A stretch of 64,000 nt of DNA from positions 10,349,291 through 10,413,290 of the forward strand of contig CAJFCV020000001.1 in assembly GCA_904066235.2 (NCBI GenBank), given 5' to 3'. The stretch is from Bursaphelenchus xylophilus (lineage: Eukaryota; Nematoda; Chromadorea; Rhabditida; Aphelenchoididae). The translations under genes and the position numbers were made by a program. Under the pieces are notes generated by a model that saw nothing but the letters and a program-made list of their open reading frames with translations, searched no databases and had not been told where the DNA came from. This document shows, piece after piece, positions 47,201-62,600 of this stretch (position 1 is the first letter of the stretch; each line of letters starts with the position of its first letter).

Positions 47201-50200
47201 CTGAGATTTTAGCTTGGCAAGTTTCAGCATTTTTGGAATCAAACTGCGCCCACACTGGGCGAAACACTCTGATATTATACTAGACACCGGTTTAAAAAAA
47301 GTGAATTAGTGATGAAGGAGTGAATTGACAAGACATACACCATTCGAAAGCTAATCGCCTGAGATTTTAGCATGGCAAGTTTCAGCTTTTTTGGAATCAA
47401 ATTGCGCCCACACTGGGCGAAACACTCTGATATTATACTAGACACCGGTTTAAAAAAAGTGAATTAGTGATGAAGGAGTGAATTGACAAGACATACACCA
47501 TTCGAAAGCTAATCGCCTGAGATTTTAGCATGGCAAGTTTCAGCTTTTTTGGAATCAAATTGCGCCGACACTGGGCGAAACACTCTGATATTATACTAGA
47601 CACCGGTTTAAAAAAAGTGAATTAGTGATGAAGGAGTGAATTGACAAGACATACACCATTCGAAAGCTAATCGCCTGAGATTTTAGCGTGGCAAGTTTCA
47701 GCTTTTTTGGAATCAAATTACGCCGACACTGGGCGAAACACTCTGATATTATACTAGACACCGGTTTTAAAAAAAGTGAATTAGTGATGAAGGAGTGAAT
47801 TGACAAGACATACACCATTCGAAAGCTAATCGCCTGAGATTTTAGCATGGCAAGTTTCAGCTTTTTTGGAATCAAATTACGCCGACACTGGGCGAAAAAC
47901 TCTGATATTATACTAGATACCGGTTTTAAAAAAAAGTGAATTAGTGATGACGGAGTGAATTGACAAGACATACGCCATTCGAAAGCTAATCGCCTGAGAT
48001 TTTAGCATGGCAAGTTTCAGCATTTTTGGAATCAAACTACGCCCGCCCCAGGCCAAAAACTCTGATATTATACTAGACACCGGTTTTAAAAAAAGTGAAT
48101 TAGTGATGAAGGAGTGAATTGACAAGACATACACCATTCGAAAGCTAATCGCCTGAGATTTTAGCATGGCAAGTTTCAGCTTTTTTGGAATCAAATTGCG
48201 CCGACACTGGGCGAAACACTCTGATATTATACTAGACACCGGTTTAAAAAAAGTGAATTAGTGATGAAGGAGTGAATTGACAAGACATACACCATTCGAA
48301 AGCTAATCGCCTGAGATTTTAGCATGGCAAGTTTCAGCTTTTTTGGAATCAAATTGCGCCGACACTGGGCGAAACACTCTGATATTATACTAGACACCGG
48401 TTTTAAAAAAAGTGAATTAGTGATGAAGGAGTGAATTGACAAGACATACACCATTCGAAAGCTAATCGCCTGAGATTTTAGCATGGCAAGTTTCAGCTTT
48501 TTTGGAATCAAATTACGCCGACACTGGGCGAAAAACTCTGATATTATACTAGATACCGGTTTTAAAAAAAGTGAATTAGTGATGACGGAGTGAATTGACA
48601 AGACATACGCCATTCGAAAGCTAATCGCCTGAGATTTTAGCATGGCAAGTTTCAGCATTTTTGGAATCAAACTACGCCCGCCCCAGGCCAAAAACTCTGA
48701 TATTATACTAGACACCGGTTTTAAAAAAAGTGAATTAGTGATGAAGGAGTGAATTGACAAGACATACACCATTCGAAAGCTAATCGCCTGAGATTTTAGC
48801 ATGGCAAGTTTCAGCTTTTTTGGAATCAAATTGCGCCGACACTGGGCGAAACACTCTGATATTATACTAGACACCGGTTTAAAAAAAGTGAATTAGTGAT
48901 GAAGGAGTGAATTGACAAGACATACACCATTCGAAAGCTAATCGCCTGAGATTTTAGCATGGCAAGTTTCAGCTTTTTTGGAATCAAATTGCGCCGACAC
49001 TGGGCGAAACACTCTGATATTATACTAGACACCGGTTTTAAAAAAAGTGAATTAGTGATGAAGGAGTGAATTGACAAGACATACACCATTCGAAAGCTAA
49101 TCGCCTGAGATTTTAGCTTGGCAAGTTTCAGCATTTTTGGAATCAAACTGCGCCCACACTGGGCGAAACACTCTGATATTATACTAGACACCGGTTTTAA
49201 AAAAAGTGAATTAGTGATGAAGGAGTGAATTGACAAGACATACACCATTCGAAAGCTAATCGCCTGAGATTTTAGCATGGCAAGTTTCAGCTTTTTTGGA
49301 ATCAAATTGCGCCGACACTGGGCGAAACACTCTGATATTATACTAGACCGGTTTAAAAAAAAGTGAATTAGTGATGACAGAGTGAATTGACAAGACATAC
49401 ACCATTCGAAAGCTAATCGCCTGAGATTTTAGCATGGCAAGTTTCAGCTTTTTTGGAATCAAATTACGCCGACACTGGGCGAAAAACTCTGATATTATAC
49501 TAGATACCGGTTTTAAAAAAAGTGAATTAGTGATGACGGAGTGAATTGACAAGACATACGCCATTCGAAAGCTAATCGCCTGAGATTTTAGCATGGCAAG
49601 TTTCAGCATTTTTGGAATCAAACTACGCCCGCCCCAGGCCAAAAACTCTGATATTATACTAGACACCGGTTTTAAAAAAAGTGAATTAGTGATGAAGGAG
49701 TGAATTGACAAGACATACACCATTCGAAAGCTAATCGCCTGAGATTTTAGCGTGGCAAGTTTCAGCTTTTTTGGAATCAAATTGCGCCGACACTGGGCGA
49801 AACACTCTGATATTATACTAGACACCGGTTTTAAAAAAAAGTGAATTAGTGATGAAGGAGTGAATTGACAAGACATACACCATTCGAAAGCTAATCGCCT
49901 GAGATTTTAGCTTGGCAAGTTTCAGCATTTTTGGAATCAAACTGCGCCCACACTGGGCGAAACACTCTGATATTATACTAGACACCGGTTTAAAAAAAGT
50001 GAATTAGTGATGAAGGAGTGAATTGACAAGACATACACCATTCGAAAGCTAATCGCCTGAGATTTTAGCATGGCAAGTTTCAGCTTTTTTGGAATCAAAT
50101 TGCGCCCACACTGGGCGAAACACTCTGATATTATACTAGACACCGGTTTAAAAAAAGTGAATTAGTGATGAAGGAGTGAATTGACAAGACATACACCATT

Positions 50201-51724
50201 CGAAAGCTAATCGCCTGAGATTTTAGCATGGCAAGTTTCAGCTTTTTTGGAATCAAATTGCGCCGACACTGGGCGAAACACTCTGATATTATACTAGACA
50301 CCGGTTTAAAAAAAGTGAATTAGTGATGAAGGAGTGAATTGACAAGACATACACCATTCGAAAGCTAATCGCCTGAGATTTTAGCGTGGCAAGTTTCAGC
50401 TTTTTTGGAATCAAATTACGCCGACACTGGGCGAAACACTCTGATATTATACTAGACACCGGTTTTAAAAAAAGTGAATTAGTGATGAAGGAGTGAATTG
50501 ACAAGACATACACCATTCGAAAGCTAATCGCCTGAGATTTTAGCATGGCAAGTTTCAGCTTTTTTGGAATCAAATTACGCCGACACTGGGCGAAAAACTC
50601 TGATATTATACTAGATACCGGTTTTAAAAAAAGTGAATTAGTGATGACGGAGTGAATTGACAAGACATACGCCATTCGAAAGCTAATCGCCTGAGATTTT
50701 AGCATGGCAAGTTTCAGCATTTTTGGAATCAAACTACGCCCGCCCCAGGCCAAAAACTCTGATATTATACTAGACACCGGTTTTAAAAAAAGTGAATTAG
50801 TGATGAAGGAGTGAATTGACAAGACATACACCATTCGAAAGCTAATCGCCTGAGATTTTAGCATGGCAAGTTTCAGCTTTTTTGGAATCAAATTGCGCCG
50901 ACACTGGGCGAAACACTCTGATATTATACTAGACACCGGTTTAAAAAAAGTGAATTAGTGATGAAGGAGTGAATTGACAAGACATACACCATTCGAAAGC
51001 TAATCGCCTGAGATTTTAGCATGGCAAGTTTCAGCTTTTTTGGAATCAAATTGCGCCGACACTGGGCGAAACACTCTGATATTATACTAGACACCGGTTT
51101 TAAAAAAAGTGAATTAGTGATGAAGGAGTGAATTGACAAGACATACACCATTCGAAAGCTAATCGCCTGAGATTTTAGCATGGCAAGTTTCAGCTTTTTT
51201 GGAATCAAATTACGCCGACACTGGGCGAAAAACTCTGATATTATACTAGATACCGGTTTTAAAAAAAAGTGAATTAGTGATGACGGAGTGAATTGACAAG
51301 ACATACGCCATTCGAAAGCTAATCGCCTGAGATTTTAGCATGGCAAGTTTCAGCATTTTTGGAATCAAACTACGCCCGCCCCAGGCCAAAAACTCTGATA
51401 TTATACTAGACACCGGTTTTAAAAAAAGTGAATTAGTGATGAAGGAGTGAATTGACAAGACATACACCATTCGAAAGCTAATCGCCTGAGATTTTAGCAT
51501 GGCAAGTTTCAGCTTTTTTGGAATCAAATTGCGCCGACACTGGGCGAAACACTCTGATATTATACTAGACACCGGTTTAAAAAAAGTGAATTAGTGATGA
51601 AGGAGTGAATTGACAAGACATACACCATTCGAAAGCTAATCGCCTGAGATTTTAGCATGGCAAGTTTCAGCTTTTTTGGAATCAAATTGCGCCGACACTG
51701 GGCGAAACACTCTGATATTATACT

Positions 51725-53240
51725 AGACACCGGTTTAAAAAAAAGTGAATTAGTGATGAAGGAGTGAATTGACAAGACATACACCATTCGAAAGCTAATC
51801 GCCTGAGATTTTAGCGTGGCAAGTTTCAGCTTTTTTGGAATCAAATTGCGCCGACACTGGGCGAAACACTCTGATATTATACTAGACACCGGTTTTAAAA
51901 AAAGTGAATTAGTGATGAAGGAGTGAATTGACACGACATACACCATTCGAAAGCTAATCGCCTGAGATTTTAGCATGGCAAGTTTCAGCATTTTTGGAAT
52001 CAAACTACGCCCGCCCCAGGCCAAAAACTCTGATATTATACTAGACACCGGTTTTAAAAAAAAGTGAATTAGTGATGAAGGAGTGAATTGACAAGACATA
52101 CACCATTCGAAAGCTAATCGCCTGAGATTTTAGCATGGCAAGTTTCAGCTTTTTTGGAATCAAATTACGCCGACACTGGGCGAAAAACTCTGATATTATA
52201 CTAGATACCGGTTTTAAAAAAAAGTGAATAGTGATGACGGAGTGAATTGACAAGACATACGCCATTCGAAAGCTAATCGCCTGAGATTTTAGCATGGCAA
52301 GTTTCAGCATTTTTGGAATCAAACTACGCCCGCCCCAGGCCAAAAACTCTGATATTATACTAGACACCGGTTTTAAAAAAAAGTGAATTAGTGATGAAGG
52401 AGTGAATTGACAAGACATACACCATTCGAAAGCTAATCGCCTGAGATTTTAGCGTGGCAAGTTTCAGCTTTTTTGGAATCAAATTGCGCCGACACTGGGC
52501 GAAACACTCTGATATTATACTAGACACCGGTTTTAAAAAAAGTGAATTAGTGATGAAGGAGTGAATTGACAAGACATACACCATTCGAAAGCTAATCGCC
52601 TGAGATTTTAGCATGGCAAGTTTCAGCTTTTTTGGAATCAAATTACGCCGACACTGGGCGAAAAACTCTGATATTATACTAGATACCGGTTTTAAAAAAA
52701 GTGAATTAGTGATGACGGAGTGAATTGACAAGACATACGCCATTCGAAAGCTAGTCGCCTGAGATTTTAGCATGGCAAGTTTCAGCATTTTTGGAATCAA
52801 ACTACGCCCGCCCCAGGCCAAAAACTCTGATATTATACTAGACACCGGTTTTAAAAAAAGTGAATTAGTGATGAAGGAGTGAATTGACAAGACATACACC
52901 ATTCGAAAGCTAATCGCCTGAGATTTTAGCATGGCAAGTTTCAGCTTTTTTGGAATCAAATTACGCCGACACTGGGCGAAAAACTCTGATATTATACTAG
53001 ATACCGGTTTTAAAAAAAGTGAATTAGTGATGACGGAGTGAATTGACAAGACATACGCCATTCGAAAGCTAATCGCCTGAGATTTTAGCATGGCAAGTTT
53101 CAGCATTTTTGGAATCAAACTACGCCCGCCCCAGGCCAAAAACTCTGATATTATACTAGACACCGGTTTTAAAAAAAGTGAATTAGTGATGAAGGAGTGA
53201 ATTGACAAGACATACACCATTCGAAAGCTAATCGCCTGAG
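51725..53240. repeat. Duplicated satellite block, copy 1 (partner 53690-55205)
   Basis: Three private variants recur in order at offsets of 1961-1964 bp: ACACGACATA (51931 and 53895), a lost T giving GTGAATAGTG (52224 and 54186), and CTAGTCGCC (52751 and 54712). The blocks diverge near 53250 and 55212, where copy 1 enters an A-like CTCTTTTGCAATC unit and copy 2 a C unit. Confidence 0.7.
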
Positions 53241-53641
53241 ATTTTAGCGTGGCAAGTTTCAGCTCTTTTGCAATCAAATTACGCCGACACTGGGCGAAAC
53301 ACTCTGATATTATACTAGACACCGGTTTTAAAAAAAAGTGAATTAGTGATGAAGGAGTGAATTGACAAGACATACACCATTCGAAAGCTAATTGCCTGAG
53401 ATTCTAGCGTGGCAAGTTTCAGCTCTTTTGCAATCAAATTACGCCGCCACTGGGCGAAACACTCTGATATTATACTAGACACCGGTTTTAAAAAAAAGTG
53501 AATTAGTGATGAAGGAGTGAATTGACAAGACATACACCATTCGAAAGCTAATCGCCTGAGATTTTAGCATGGCAAGTTTCAGCTTTTTTGGAATCAAATT
53601 ACGCCGACACTGGGCGAAAAACTCTGATATTATACTAGATA

Positions 53642-53692
53642 CCGGTTTTAAAAAAAAGTGAATTAGTGATGACGGAGTGAATTGACAAGACA
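53642..53692. repeat. Truncated 51-bp satellite unit
   Basis: The ACCGG landmarks are only 51 bp apart (CCGG at 53642 and 53693). The sequence passes from GAATTGACAAGACA directly to CACCGGTTTT, losing about 109 bp. The string AGACA occurs on both sides of the missing segment (ACAAGACATAC and ACTAGACACC), so the join has a 5-bp microhomology. It coincides with the left edge of the second copy of the 51.7-53.2 kb block. Confidence 0.85.
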
Positions 53693-56600
53693 CCGGTTTT
53701 AAAAAAAAGTGAATTAGTGATGAAGGAGTGAATTGACAAGACATACACCATTCGAAAGCTAATCGCCTGAGATTTTAGCGTGGCAAGTTTCAGCTTTTTT
53801 GGAATCAAATTGCGCCGACACTGGGCGAAACACTCTGATATTATACTAGACACCGGTTTTAAAAAAAGTGAATTAGTGATGAAGGAGTGAATTGACACGA
53901 CATACACCATTCGAAAGCTAATCGCCTGAGATTTTAGCATGGCAAGTTTCAGCATTTTTGGAATCAAACTACGCCCGCCCCAGGCCAAAAACTCTGATAT
54001 TATACTAGACACCGGTTTTAAAAAAAGTGAATTAGTGATGAAGGAGTGAATTGACAAGACATACACCATTCGAAAGCTAATCGCCTGAGATTTTAGCATG
54101 GCAAGTTTCAGCTTTTTTGGAATCAAATTACGCCGACACTGGGCGAAAAACTCTGATATTATACTAGATACCGGTTTTAAAAAAAGTGAATAGTGATGAC
54201 GGAGTGAATTGACAAGACATACGCCATTCGAAAGCTAATCGCCTGAGATTTTAGCATGGCAAGTTTCAGCATTTTTGGAATCAAACTACGCCCGCCCCAG
54301 GCCAAAAACTCTGATATTATACTAGACACCGGTTTTAAAAAAAGTGAATTAGTGATGAAGGAGTGAATTGACAAGACATACACCATTCGAAAGCTAATCG
54401 CCTGAGATTTTAGCGTGGCAAGTTTCAGCTTTTTTGGAATCAAATTGCGCCGACACTGGGCGAAACACTCTGATATTATACTAGACACCGGTTTTAAAAA
54501 AAGTGAATTAGTGATGAAGGAGTGAATTGACAAGACATACACCATTCGAAAGCTAATCGCCTGAGATTTTAGCATGGCAAGTTTCAGCTTTTTTGGAATC
54601 AAATTACGCCGACACTGGGCGAAAAACTCTGATATTATACTAGATACCGGTTTTAAAAAAAGTGAATTAGTGATGACGGAGTGAATTGACAAGACATACG
54701 CCATTCGAAAGCTAGTCGCCTGAGATTTTAGCATGGCAAGTTTCAGCATTTTTGGAATCAAACTACGCCCGCCCCAGGCCAAAAACTCTGATATTATACT
54801 AGACACCGGTTTTAAAAAAAGTGAATTAGTGATGAAGGAGTGAATTGACAAGACATACACCATTCGAAAGCTAATCGCCTGAGATTTTAGCATGGCAAGT
54901 TTCAGCTTTTTTGGAATCAAATTACGCCGACACTGGGCGAAAAACTCTGATATTATACTAGATACCGGTTTTAAAAAAAGTGAATTAGTGATGACGGAGT
55001 GAATTGACAAGACATACGCCATTCGAAAGCTAATCGCCTGAGATTTTAGCATGGCAAGTTTCAGCATTTTTGGAATCAAACTACGCCCGCCCCAGGCCAA
55101 AAACTCTGATATTATACTAGACACCGGTTTTAAAAAAAGTGAATTAGTGATGAAGGAGTGAATTGACAAGACATACACCATTCGAAAGCTAATCGCCTGA
55201 GATTTTAGCGTGGCAAGTTTCAGCTTTTTTGGAATCAAATTGCGCCGACACTGGGCGAAACACTCTGATATTATACTAGACACCGGTTTTAAAAAAAGTG
55301 AATTAGTGATGAAGGAGTGAATTGACAAGACATACACCATTCGAAAGCTAATCGCCTGAGATTTTAGCATGGCAAGTTTCAGCTTTTTTGGAATCAAATT
55401 GCGCCGACACTGGGCGAAACACTCTGATATTATACTAGACACCGGTTTAAAAAAAGTGAATTAGTGATGAAGGAGTGAATTGACAAGACATACACCATTC
55501 GAAAGCTAATCGCCTGAGATTTTAGCGTGGCAAGTTTCAGCTCTTTTGCAATCAAATTACGCCGACACTGGGCGAAACACTCTGATATTATACTAGACAC
55601 CGGTTTTAAAAAAAGTGAATTAGTGATGAAGGAGTGAATTGACAAGACATACACCATTCGAAAGCTAATCGCCTGAGATTTTAGCATGGCAAGTTTCAGC
55701 TTTTTTGGAATCAAATTACGCCGACACTGGGCGAAAAACTCTGATATTATACTAGATACCGGTTTTAAAAAAAGTGAATTAGTGATGAAGGAGTGAATTG
55801 ACAACACATACACCATTCGAAAGCTAATCGCCTGAGATTTTAGCGTGGCAAGTTTCAGCTTTTTTGGAATCAAACTACGCCCGCCCCAGGCCAAAAACTC
55901 TGATATTATACTAGACACCGGTTTTAAAAAAAGTGAATTAGTGATGAAGGAGTGAATTGACAAGACATACACCATTCGAAAGCTAATCGCCTGAGATTTT
56001 AGCATGGCAAGTTTCAGCTTTTTTGGAATCAAATTGCGCCGACACTGGGCGAAACACTCTGATATTATACTAGACACCGGTTTTAAAAAAAGTGAATTAG
56101 TGATGAAGGAGTGAATTGACAAGACATACACCATTCGAAAGCTAATCGCCTGAGATTTTAGCATGGCAAGTTTCAGCTTTTTTGGAATCAAATTACGCCG
56201 ACACTGGGCGAAAAACTCTGATATTATACTAGATACCGGTTTTAAAAAAAAGTGAATTAGTGATGAAGGAGTGAATTGACAAGACATACACCATTCGAAA
56301 GCTAATCGCCTGAGATCTTAGCATGGCAAGTTTCAGCTTTTTTGGAATCAAATTGCGCCGACACTGGGCGAAAAACTCTGATATTATACTAGATACCGGT
56401 TTTAAAAAAAAGTGAATTAGTGATGACGGAGTGAATTGACAAGACATACGCCATTCGAAAGCTAATCGCCTGAGATTTTAGCATGGCAAGTTTCAGCATT
56501 TTTGGAATCAAACTACGCCCGCCCCAGGCCAAAAACTCTGATATTATACTAGACACCGGTTTTAAAAAAAGTGAATTAGTGATGAAGGAGTGAATTGACA

Positions 56601-59600
56601 AGACATACACCATTCGAAAGCTAATCGCCTGAGATTTTAGCGTGGCAAGTTTCAGCTTTTTTGGAATCAAATTGCGCCGACACTGGGCGAAACACTCTGA
56701 TATTATACTAGACACCGGTTTTAAAAAAAGTGAATTAGTGATGAAGGAGTGAATTGACAAGACATACACCATTCGAAAGCTAATCGCCTGAGATTTTAGC
56801 ATGGCAAGTTTCAGCTTTTTTGGAATCAAATTACGCCGACACTGGGCGAAAAACTCTGATATTATACTAGATACCGGTTTTAAAAAAAGTGAATTAGTGA
56901 TGACGGAGTGAATTGACAAGACATACACCATTCGAAAGCTAATCGCCTGAGATCTTAGCATGGCAAGTTTCAGCATTTTTGGAATCAAACTACGCCCGCC
57001 CCAGGCCAAAAACTCTGATATTATACTAGACACCGGTTTTAAAAAAAAGTGAATTAGTGATGAAGGAGTGAATTGACAAGACATACACCATTCGAAAGCT
57101 AATCGCCTGAGATTTTAGCGTGGCAAGTTTCAGCTTTTTTGGAATCAAATTGCGCCGACACTGGGCGAAACACTCTGATATTATACTAGACACCGGTTTT
57201 AAAAAAAGTGAATTAGTGATGAAGGAGTGAATTGACAAGACATACACCATTCGAAAGCTAATCGCCTGAGATTTTAGCTTGGCAAGTTTCAGCATTTTTG
57301 GAATCAAACTGCGCCCACACTGGGCGAAACACTCTGATATTATACTAGACACCGGTTTTAAAAAAAGTGAATTAGTGATGAAGGAGTGAATTGACAAGAC
57401 ATACACCATTCGAAAGCTAATCGCCTGAGATTTTAGCATGGCAAGTTTCAGCTTTTTTGGAATCAAATTACGCCGACACTGGGCGAAAAACTCTGATATT
57501 ATACTAGATACCGGTTTTAAAAAAAAGTGAATTAGTGATGACGGAGTGAATTGACAAGACATACACCATTCGAAAGCTAATCGCCTGAGATCTTAGCATG
57601 GCAAGTTTCAGCATTTTTGGAATCAAACTACGCCCGCCCCAGGCCAAAAACTCTGATATTATACTAGACACCGGTTTTAAAAAAAGTGAATTAGTGATGA
57701 AGGAGTGAATTGACAAGACATACACCATTCGAAAGCTAATCGCCTGAGATTTTAGCGTGGCAAGTTTCAGCTTTTTTGGAATCAAATTGCGCCGACACTG
57801 GGCGAAACACTCTGATATTATACTAGACACCGGTTTTAAAAAAAGTGAATTAGTGATGAAGGAGTGAATTGACAAGACATACACCATTCGAAAGCTAATC
57901 GCCTGAGATTTTAGCTTGGCAAGTTTCAGCATTTTTGGAATCAAACTGCGCCCACACTGGGCGAAACACTCTGATATTATACTAGACACCGGTTTTAAAA
58001 AAAGTGAATTAGTGATGAAGGAGTGAATTGACAAGACATACACCATTCGAAAGCTAATCGCCTGAGATTTTAGCATGGCAAGTTTCAGCTTTTTTGGAAT
58101 CAAATTGCGCCGACACTGGGCGAAACACTCTGATATTATACTAGACACCGGTTTAAAAAAAGTGAATTAGTGATGAAGGAGTGAATTGACAAGACATACA
58201 CCATTCGAAAGCTAATCGCCTGAGATTTTAGCGTGGCAAGTTTCAGCTCTTTTGCAATCAAATTACGCCGACACTGGGCGAAACACTCTGATATTATACT
58301 AGACACCGGTTTTAAAAAAAGTGAATTAGTGATGAAGGAGTGAATTGACAAGACATACACCATTCGAAAGCTAATCGCCTGAGATTTTAGCATGGCAAGT
58401 TTCAGCTTTTTTGGAATCAAATTACGCCGACACTGGGCGAAAAACTCTGATATTATACTAGACACCGGTTTTAAAAAAAGTGAATTAGTGATGAAGGAGT
58501 GAATTGACAAGACATACACCATTCGAAAGCTAATCGCCTGAGATTTTAGCATGGCAAGTTTCAGCTTTTTTGGAATCAAATTACGCCGACACTGGGCGAA
58601 ACACTCTGATATTATACTAGACACCGGTTTTAAAAAAAGTGAATTAGTGATGAAGGAGTGAATTGACAAGACATACACCATTCGAAAGCTAATCGCCTGA
58701 GATTTTAGCTTGGCAAGTTTCAGCATTTTTGGAATCAAACTGCGCCCACACTGGGCGAAACACTCTGATATTATACTAGACACCGGTTTTAAAAAAAGTG
58801 AATTAGTGATGAAGGAGTGAATTGACAAGACATACACCATTCGAAAGCTAATCGCCTGAGATTTTAGCGTGGCAAGTTTCAGCTCTTTTGCAATCAAATT
58901 ACGCCGCCACTGGGCGAAACACTCTGATATTATACTAGACACCGGTTTTAAAAAAAAGTGAATTAGTGATGAAGGAGTGAATTGACAAGACATACACCAT
59001 TCGAAAGCTAATCGCCTGAGATTTTAGCGTGGCAAGTTTCAGCTCTTTTGCAATCAAATTACGCCGCCACTGGGCGAAACACTCTGATATTATACTAGAC
59101 ACCGGTTTTAAAAAAAAGTGAATTAGTGATGAAGGAGTGAATTGACAAGACATACACCATTCGAAAGCTAATCGCCTGAGATTTTAGCATGGCAAGTTTC
59201 AGCATTTTTGGAATCAAACTACGCCCGCCCCAGGCCAAAAACTCTGATATTATACTAGACACCGGTTTTAAAAAAAGTGAATTAGTGATGAAGGAGTGAA
59301 TTGACAAGACATACACCATTCGAAAGCTAATCGCCTGAGATTTTAGCGTGGCAAGTTTCAGCTTTTTTGGAATCAAATTGCGCCGACACTGGGCGAAACA
59401 CTCTGATATTATACTAGACACCGGTTTTAAAAAAAGTGAATTAGTGATGAAGAAGTGAATTGACAAGACATACACCATTCGAAAGCTAATCGCCTGAGAT
59501 TTTAGCATGGCAAGTTTCAGCTTTTTTGGAATCAAATTACGCCGACACTGGGCGAAAAACTCTGATATTATACTAGATACCGGTTTTAAAAAAAGTGAAT

Positions 59601-62600
59601 TAGTGATGACGGAGTGAATTGACAAGACATACGCCATTCGAAAGCTAATCGCCTGAGATTTTAGCATGGCAAGTTTCAGCATTTTTGGAATCAAACTACG
59701 CCCGCCCCAGGCCAAAAACTCTGATATTATACTAGACACCGGTTTTAAAAAAAGTGAATTAGTGATGAAGGAGCGAATTGACAAGACATACACCATTCGA
59801 AAGCTAATCGCCTGAGATTTTAGCATGGCAAGTTTCAGCTTTTTTGGAATCAAATTGCGCCGACACTGGGCGAAACACTCTGATATTATACTAGACACCG
59901 GTTTTAAAAAAAGTGAATTAGTGATGAAGGAGTGAATTGACAAGACATACACCATTCGAAAGCTAATCGCCTGGGATTTTAGCTTGGCAAGTTTCAGCAT
60001 TTTTGGAATCAAACTGCGCCCACACTGGGCGAAACACTCTGATATTATACTAGACACCGGTTTTAAAAAAAGTGAATTAGTGATGAAGGAGTGAATTGAC
60101 AAGACATACACCATTCGAAAGCTAATCGCCTGAGATTTTAGCATGGCAAGTTTCAGCTTTTTTGGAATCAAATTGCGCCGACACTGGGCGAAACACTCTG
60201 ATATTATACTAGACACCAATTTAAAAAAAAGTGAATTAGTGATGAAGGAGTGAATTGACAAGACATACACCATTCGAAAGCTAATCGCCTGAGATTTTAG
60301 CGTGGCAAGTTTCAGCTCTTTTGCAATCAAATTACGCCGACACTGGGCGAAACACTCTGATATTATACTAGACACCGGTTTTAAAAAAAGTGAATTAGTG
60401 ATGAAGGAGTGAATTGACAAGACATACACCATTCGAAAGCTAATCGCCTGAGATTTTAGCATGGCAAGTTTCAGCTTTTTTGGAATCAAATTACGCCGAC
60501 ACTGGGCGAAAAACTCTGATATTATACTAGACACCGGTTTTAAAAAAAGTGAATTAGTGATGAAGGAGTGAATTGACAAGACATACACCATTCGAAAGCT
60601 AATCGCCTGAGATTTTAGCATGGCAAGTTTCAGCTTTTTTGGAATCAAATTACGCCGACACTGGGCGAAACACTCTGATATTATACTAGACACCGGTTTT
60701 AAAAAAAGTGAATTAGTGATGAAGGAGTGAACTGACAAGACATACACCATTCGAAAGCTAATCGCCTGAGATTTTAGCGTGGCAAGTTTCAGCTTTTTTG
60801 GAATCAAATTGCGCCGACACTGGGCGAAACACTCTGATATTATACTAGACACCGGTTTTAAAAAAAGTGAATTAGTGATGAAGGAGTGAATTGACAAGAC
60901 ATACACCATTCGAAAGCTAATCGCCTGAGATTTTAGCTTGGCAAGTTTCAGCATTTTTGGAATCAAACTGCGCCCACACTGGGCGAAACACTCTGATATT
61001 ATACTAGACACCGGTTTTAAAAAAAGTGAATTAGTGATGAAGGAGTGAATTGACAAGACATACACCATTCGAAAGCTAATCGCCTGAGATTTTAGCGTGG
61101 CAAGTTTCAGCTCTTTTGCAATCAAATTACGCCGCCACTGGGCGAAACACTCTGATATTATACTAGACACCGGTTTTAAAAAAAAGTGAATTAGTGATGA
61201 AGGAGTGAATTGACAAGACATACACCATTCGAAAGCTAATCGCCTGAGATTTTAGCATGGCAAGTTTCAGCTTTTTTGGAATCAAATTACGCCGACACTG
61301 GGCGAAAAACTCTGATATTATACTAGACACCGGTTTTAAAAAAAGTGAATTAGTGATGAAGGAGTGAATTGACAAGACATACACCATTCGAAAGCTAATC
61401 GCCTGAGATTTTAGCATGGCAAGTTTCAGCTTTTTTGGAATCAAATTACGCCGACACTGGGCGAAACACTCTGATATTATACTAGACACCGGTTTTAAAA
61501 AAAAGTGAATTAGTGATGAAGGAGTGAACTGACAAGACATACACCATTCGAAAGCTAATCGCCTGAGATTTTAGCGTGGCAAGTTTCAGCTTTTTTGGAA
61601 TCAAATTGCGCCGACACTGGGCGAAACACTCTGATATTATACTAGACACCGGTTTTAAAAAAAGTGAATTAGTGATGAAGGAGTGAATTGACAAGACATA
61701 CACCATTCGAAAGCTAATCGCCTGAGATTTTAGCTTGGCAAGTTTCAGCATTTTTGGAATCAAACTGCGCCCACACTGGGCGAAACACTCTGATATTATA
61801 CTAGACACCGGTTTTAAAAAAAGTGAATTAGTGATGAAGGAGTGAATTGACAAGACATACACCATTCGAAAGCTAATCGCCTGAGATTTTAGCGTGGCAA
61901 GTTTCAGCTCTTTTGCAATCAAATTACGCCGCCACTGGGCGAAACACTCTGATATTATACTAGACACCGGTTTTAAAAAAAAGTGAATTAGTGATGAAGG
62001 AGTGAATTGACAAGACATACACCATTCGAAAGCTAATCGCCTGAGATTTTAGCATGGCAAGTTTCAGCTTTTTTGGAATCAAATTACGCCGACACTGGGC
62101 GAAAAACTCTGATATTATACTAGATACCGGTTTTAAAAAAAAGTGAATTAGTGATGAAGGAGTGAATTGACAACACATACACCATTCGAAAGCTAATCGC
62201 CTGAGATTTTAGCGTGGCAAGTTTCAGCTTTTTTGGAATCAAATTGCGCCGACACTGGGCGAAACACTCTGATATTATACTAGACACCGGTTTTAAAAAA
62301 AAGTGAATTAGTGATGAAGGAGTGAATTGACAACACATACACCATTCGAAAGCTAATCGCCTGAGATTTTAGCGTGGCAAGTTTCAGCTTTTTTGGAATC
62401 AAATTGCGCCGACACTGGGCGAAACACTCTGATATTATACTAGACACCGGTTTTAAAAAAAAGTGAATTAGTGATGAAGGAGTGAATTGACAAGACATAC
62501 GCCATTCGAAAGCTAATCGCCTGAGATTTTAGCATGGCAAGTTTCAGCATTTTTGGAATCAAACTACGCCCGCCATAGGCCAAAAACTCTGATATTATAC

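Noticed and set aside
53642..53692. Second mobile-element insertion or scar
   Set aside because: No foreign sequence or target duplication is present. The 5-bp microhomology join explains it as a deletion or duplication breakpoint.
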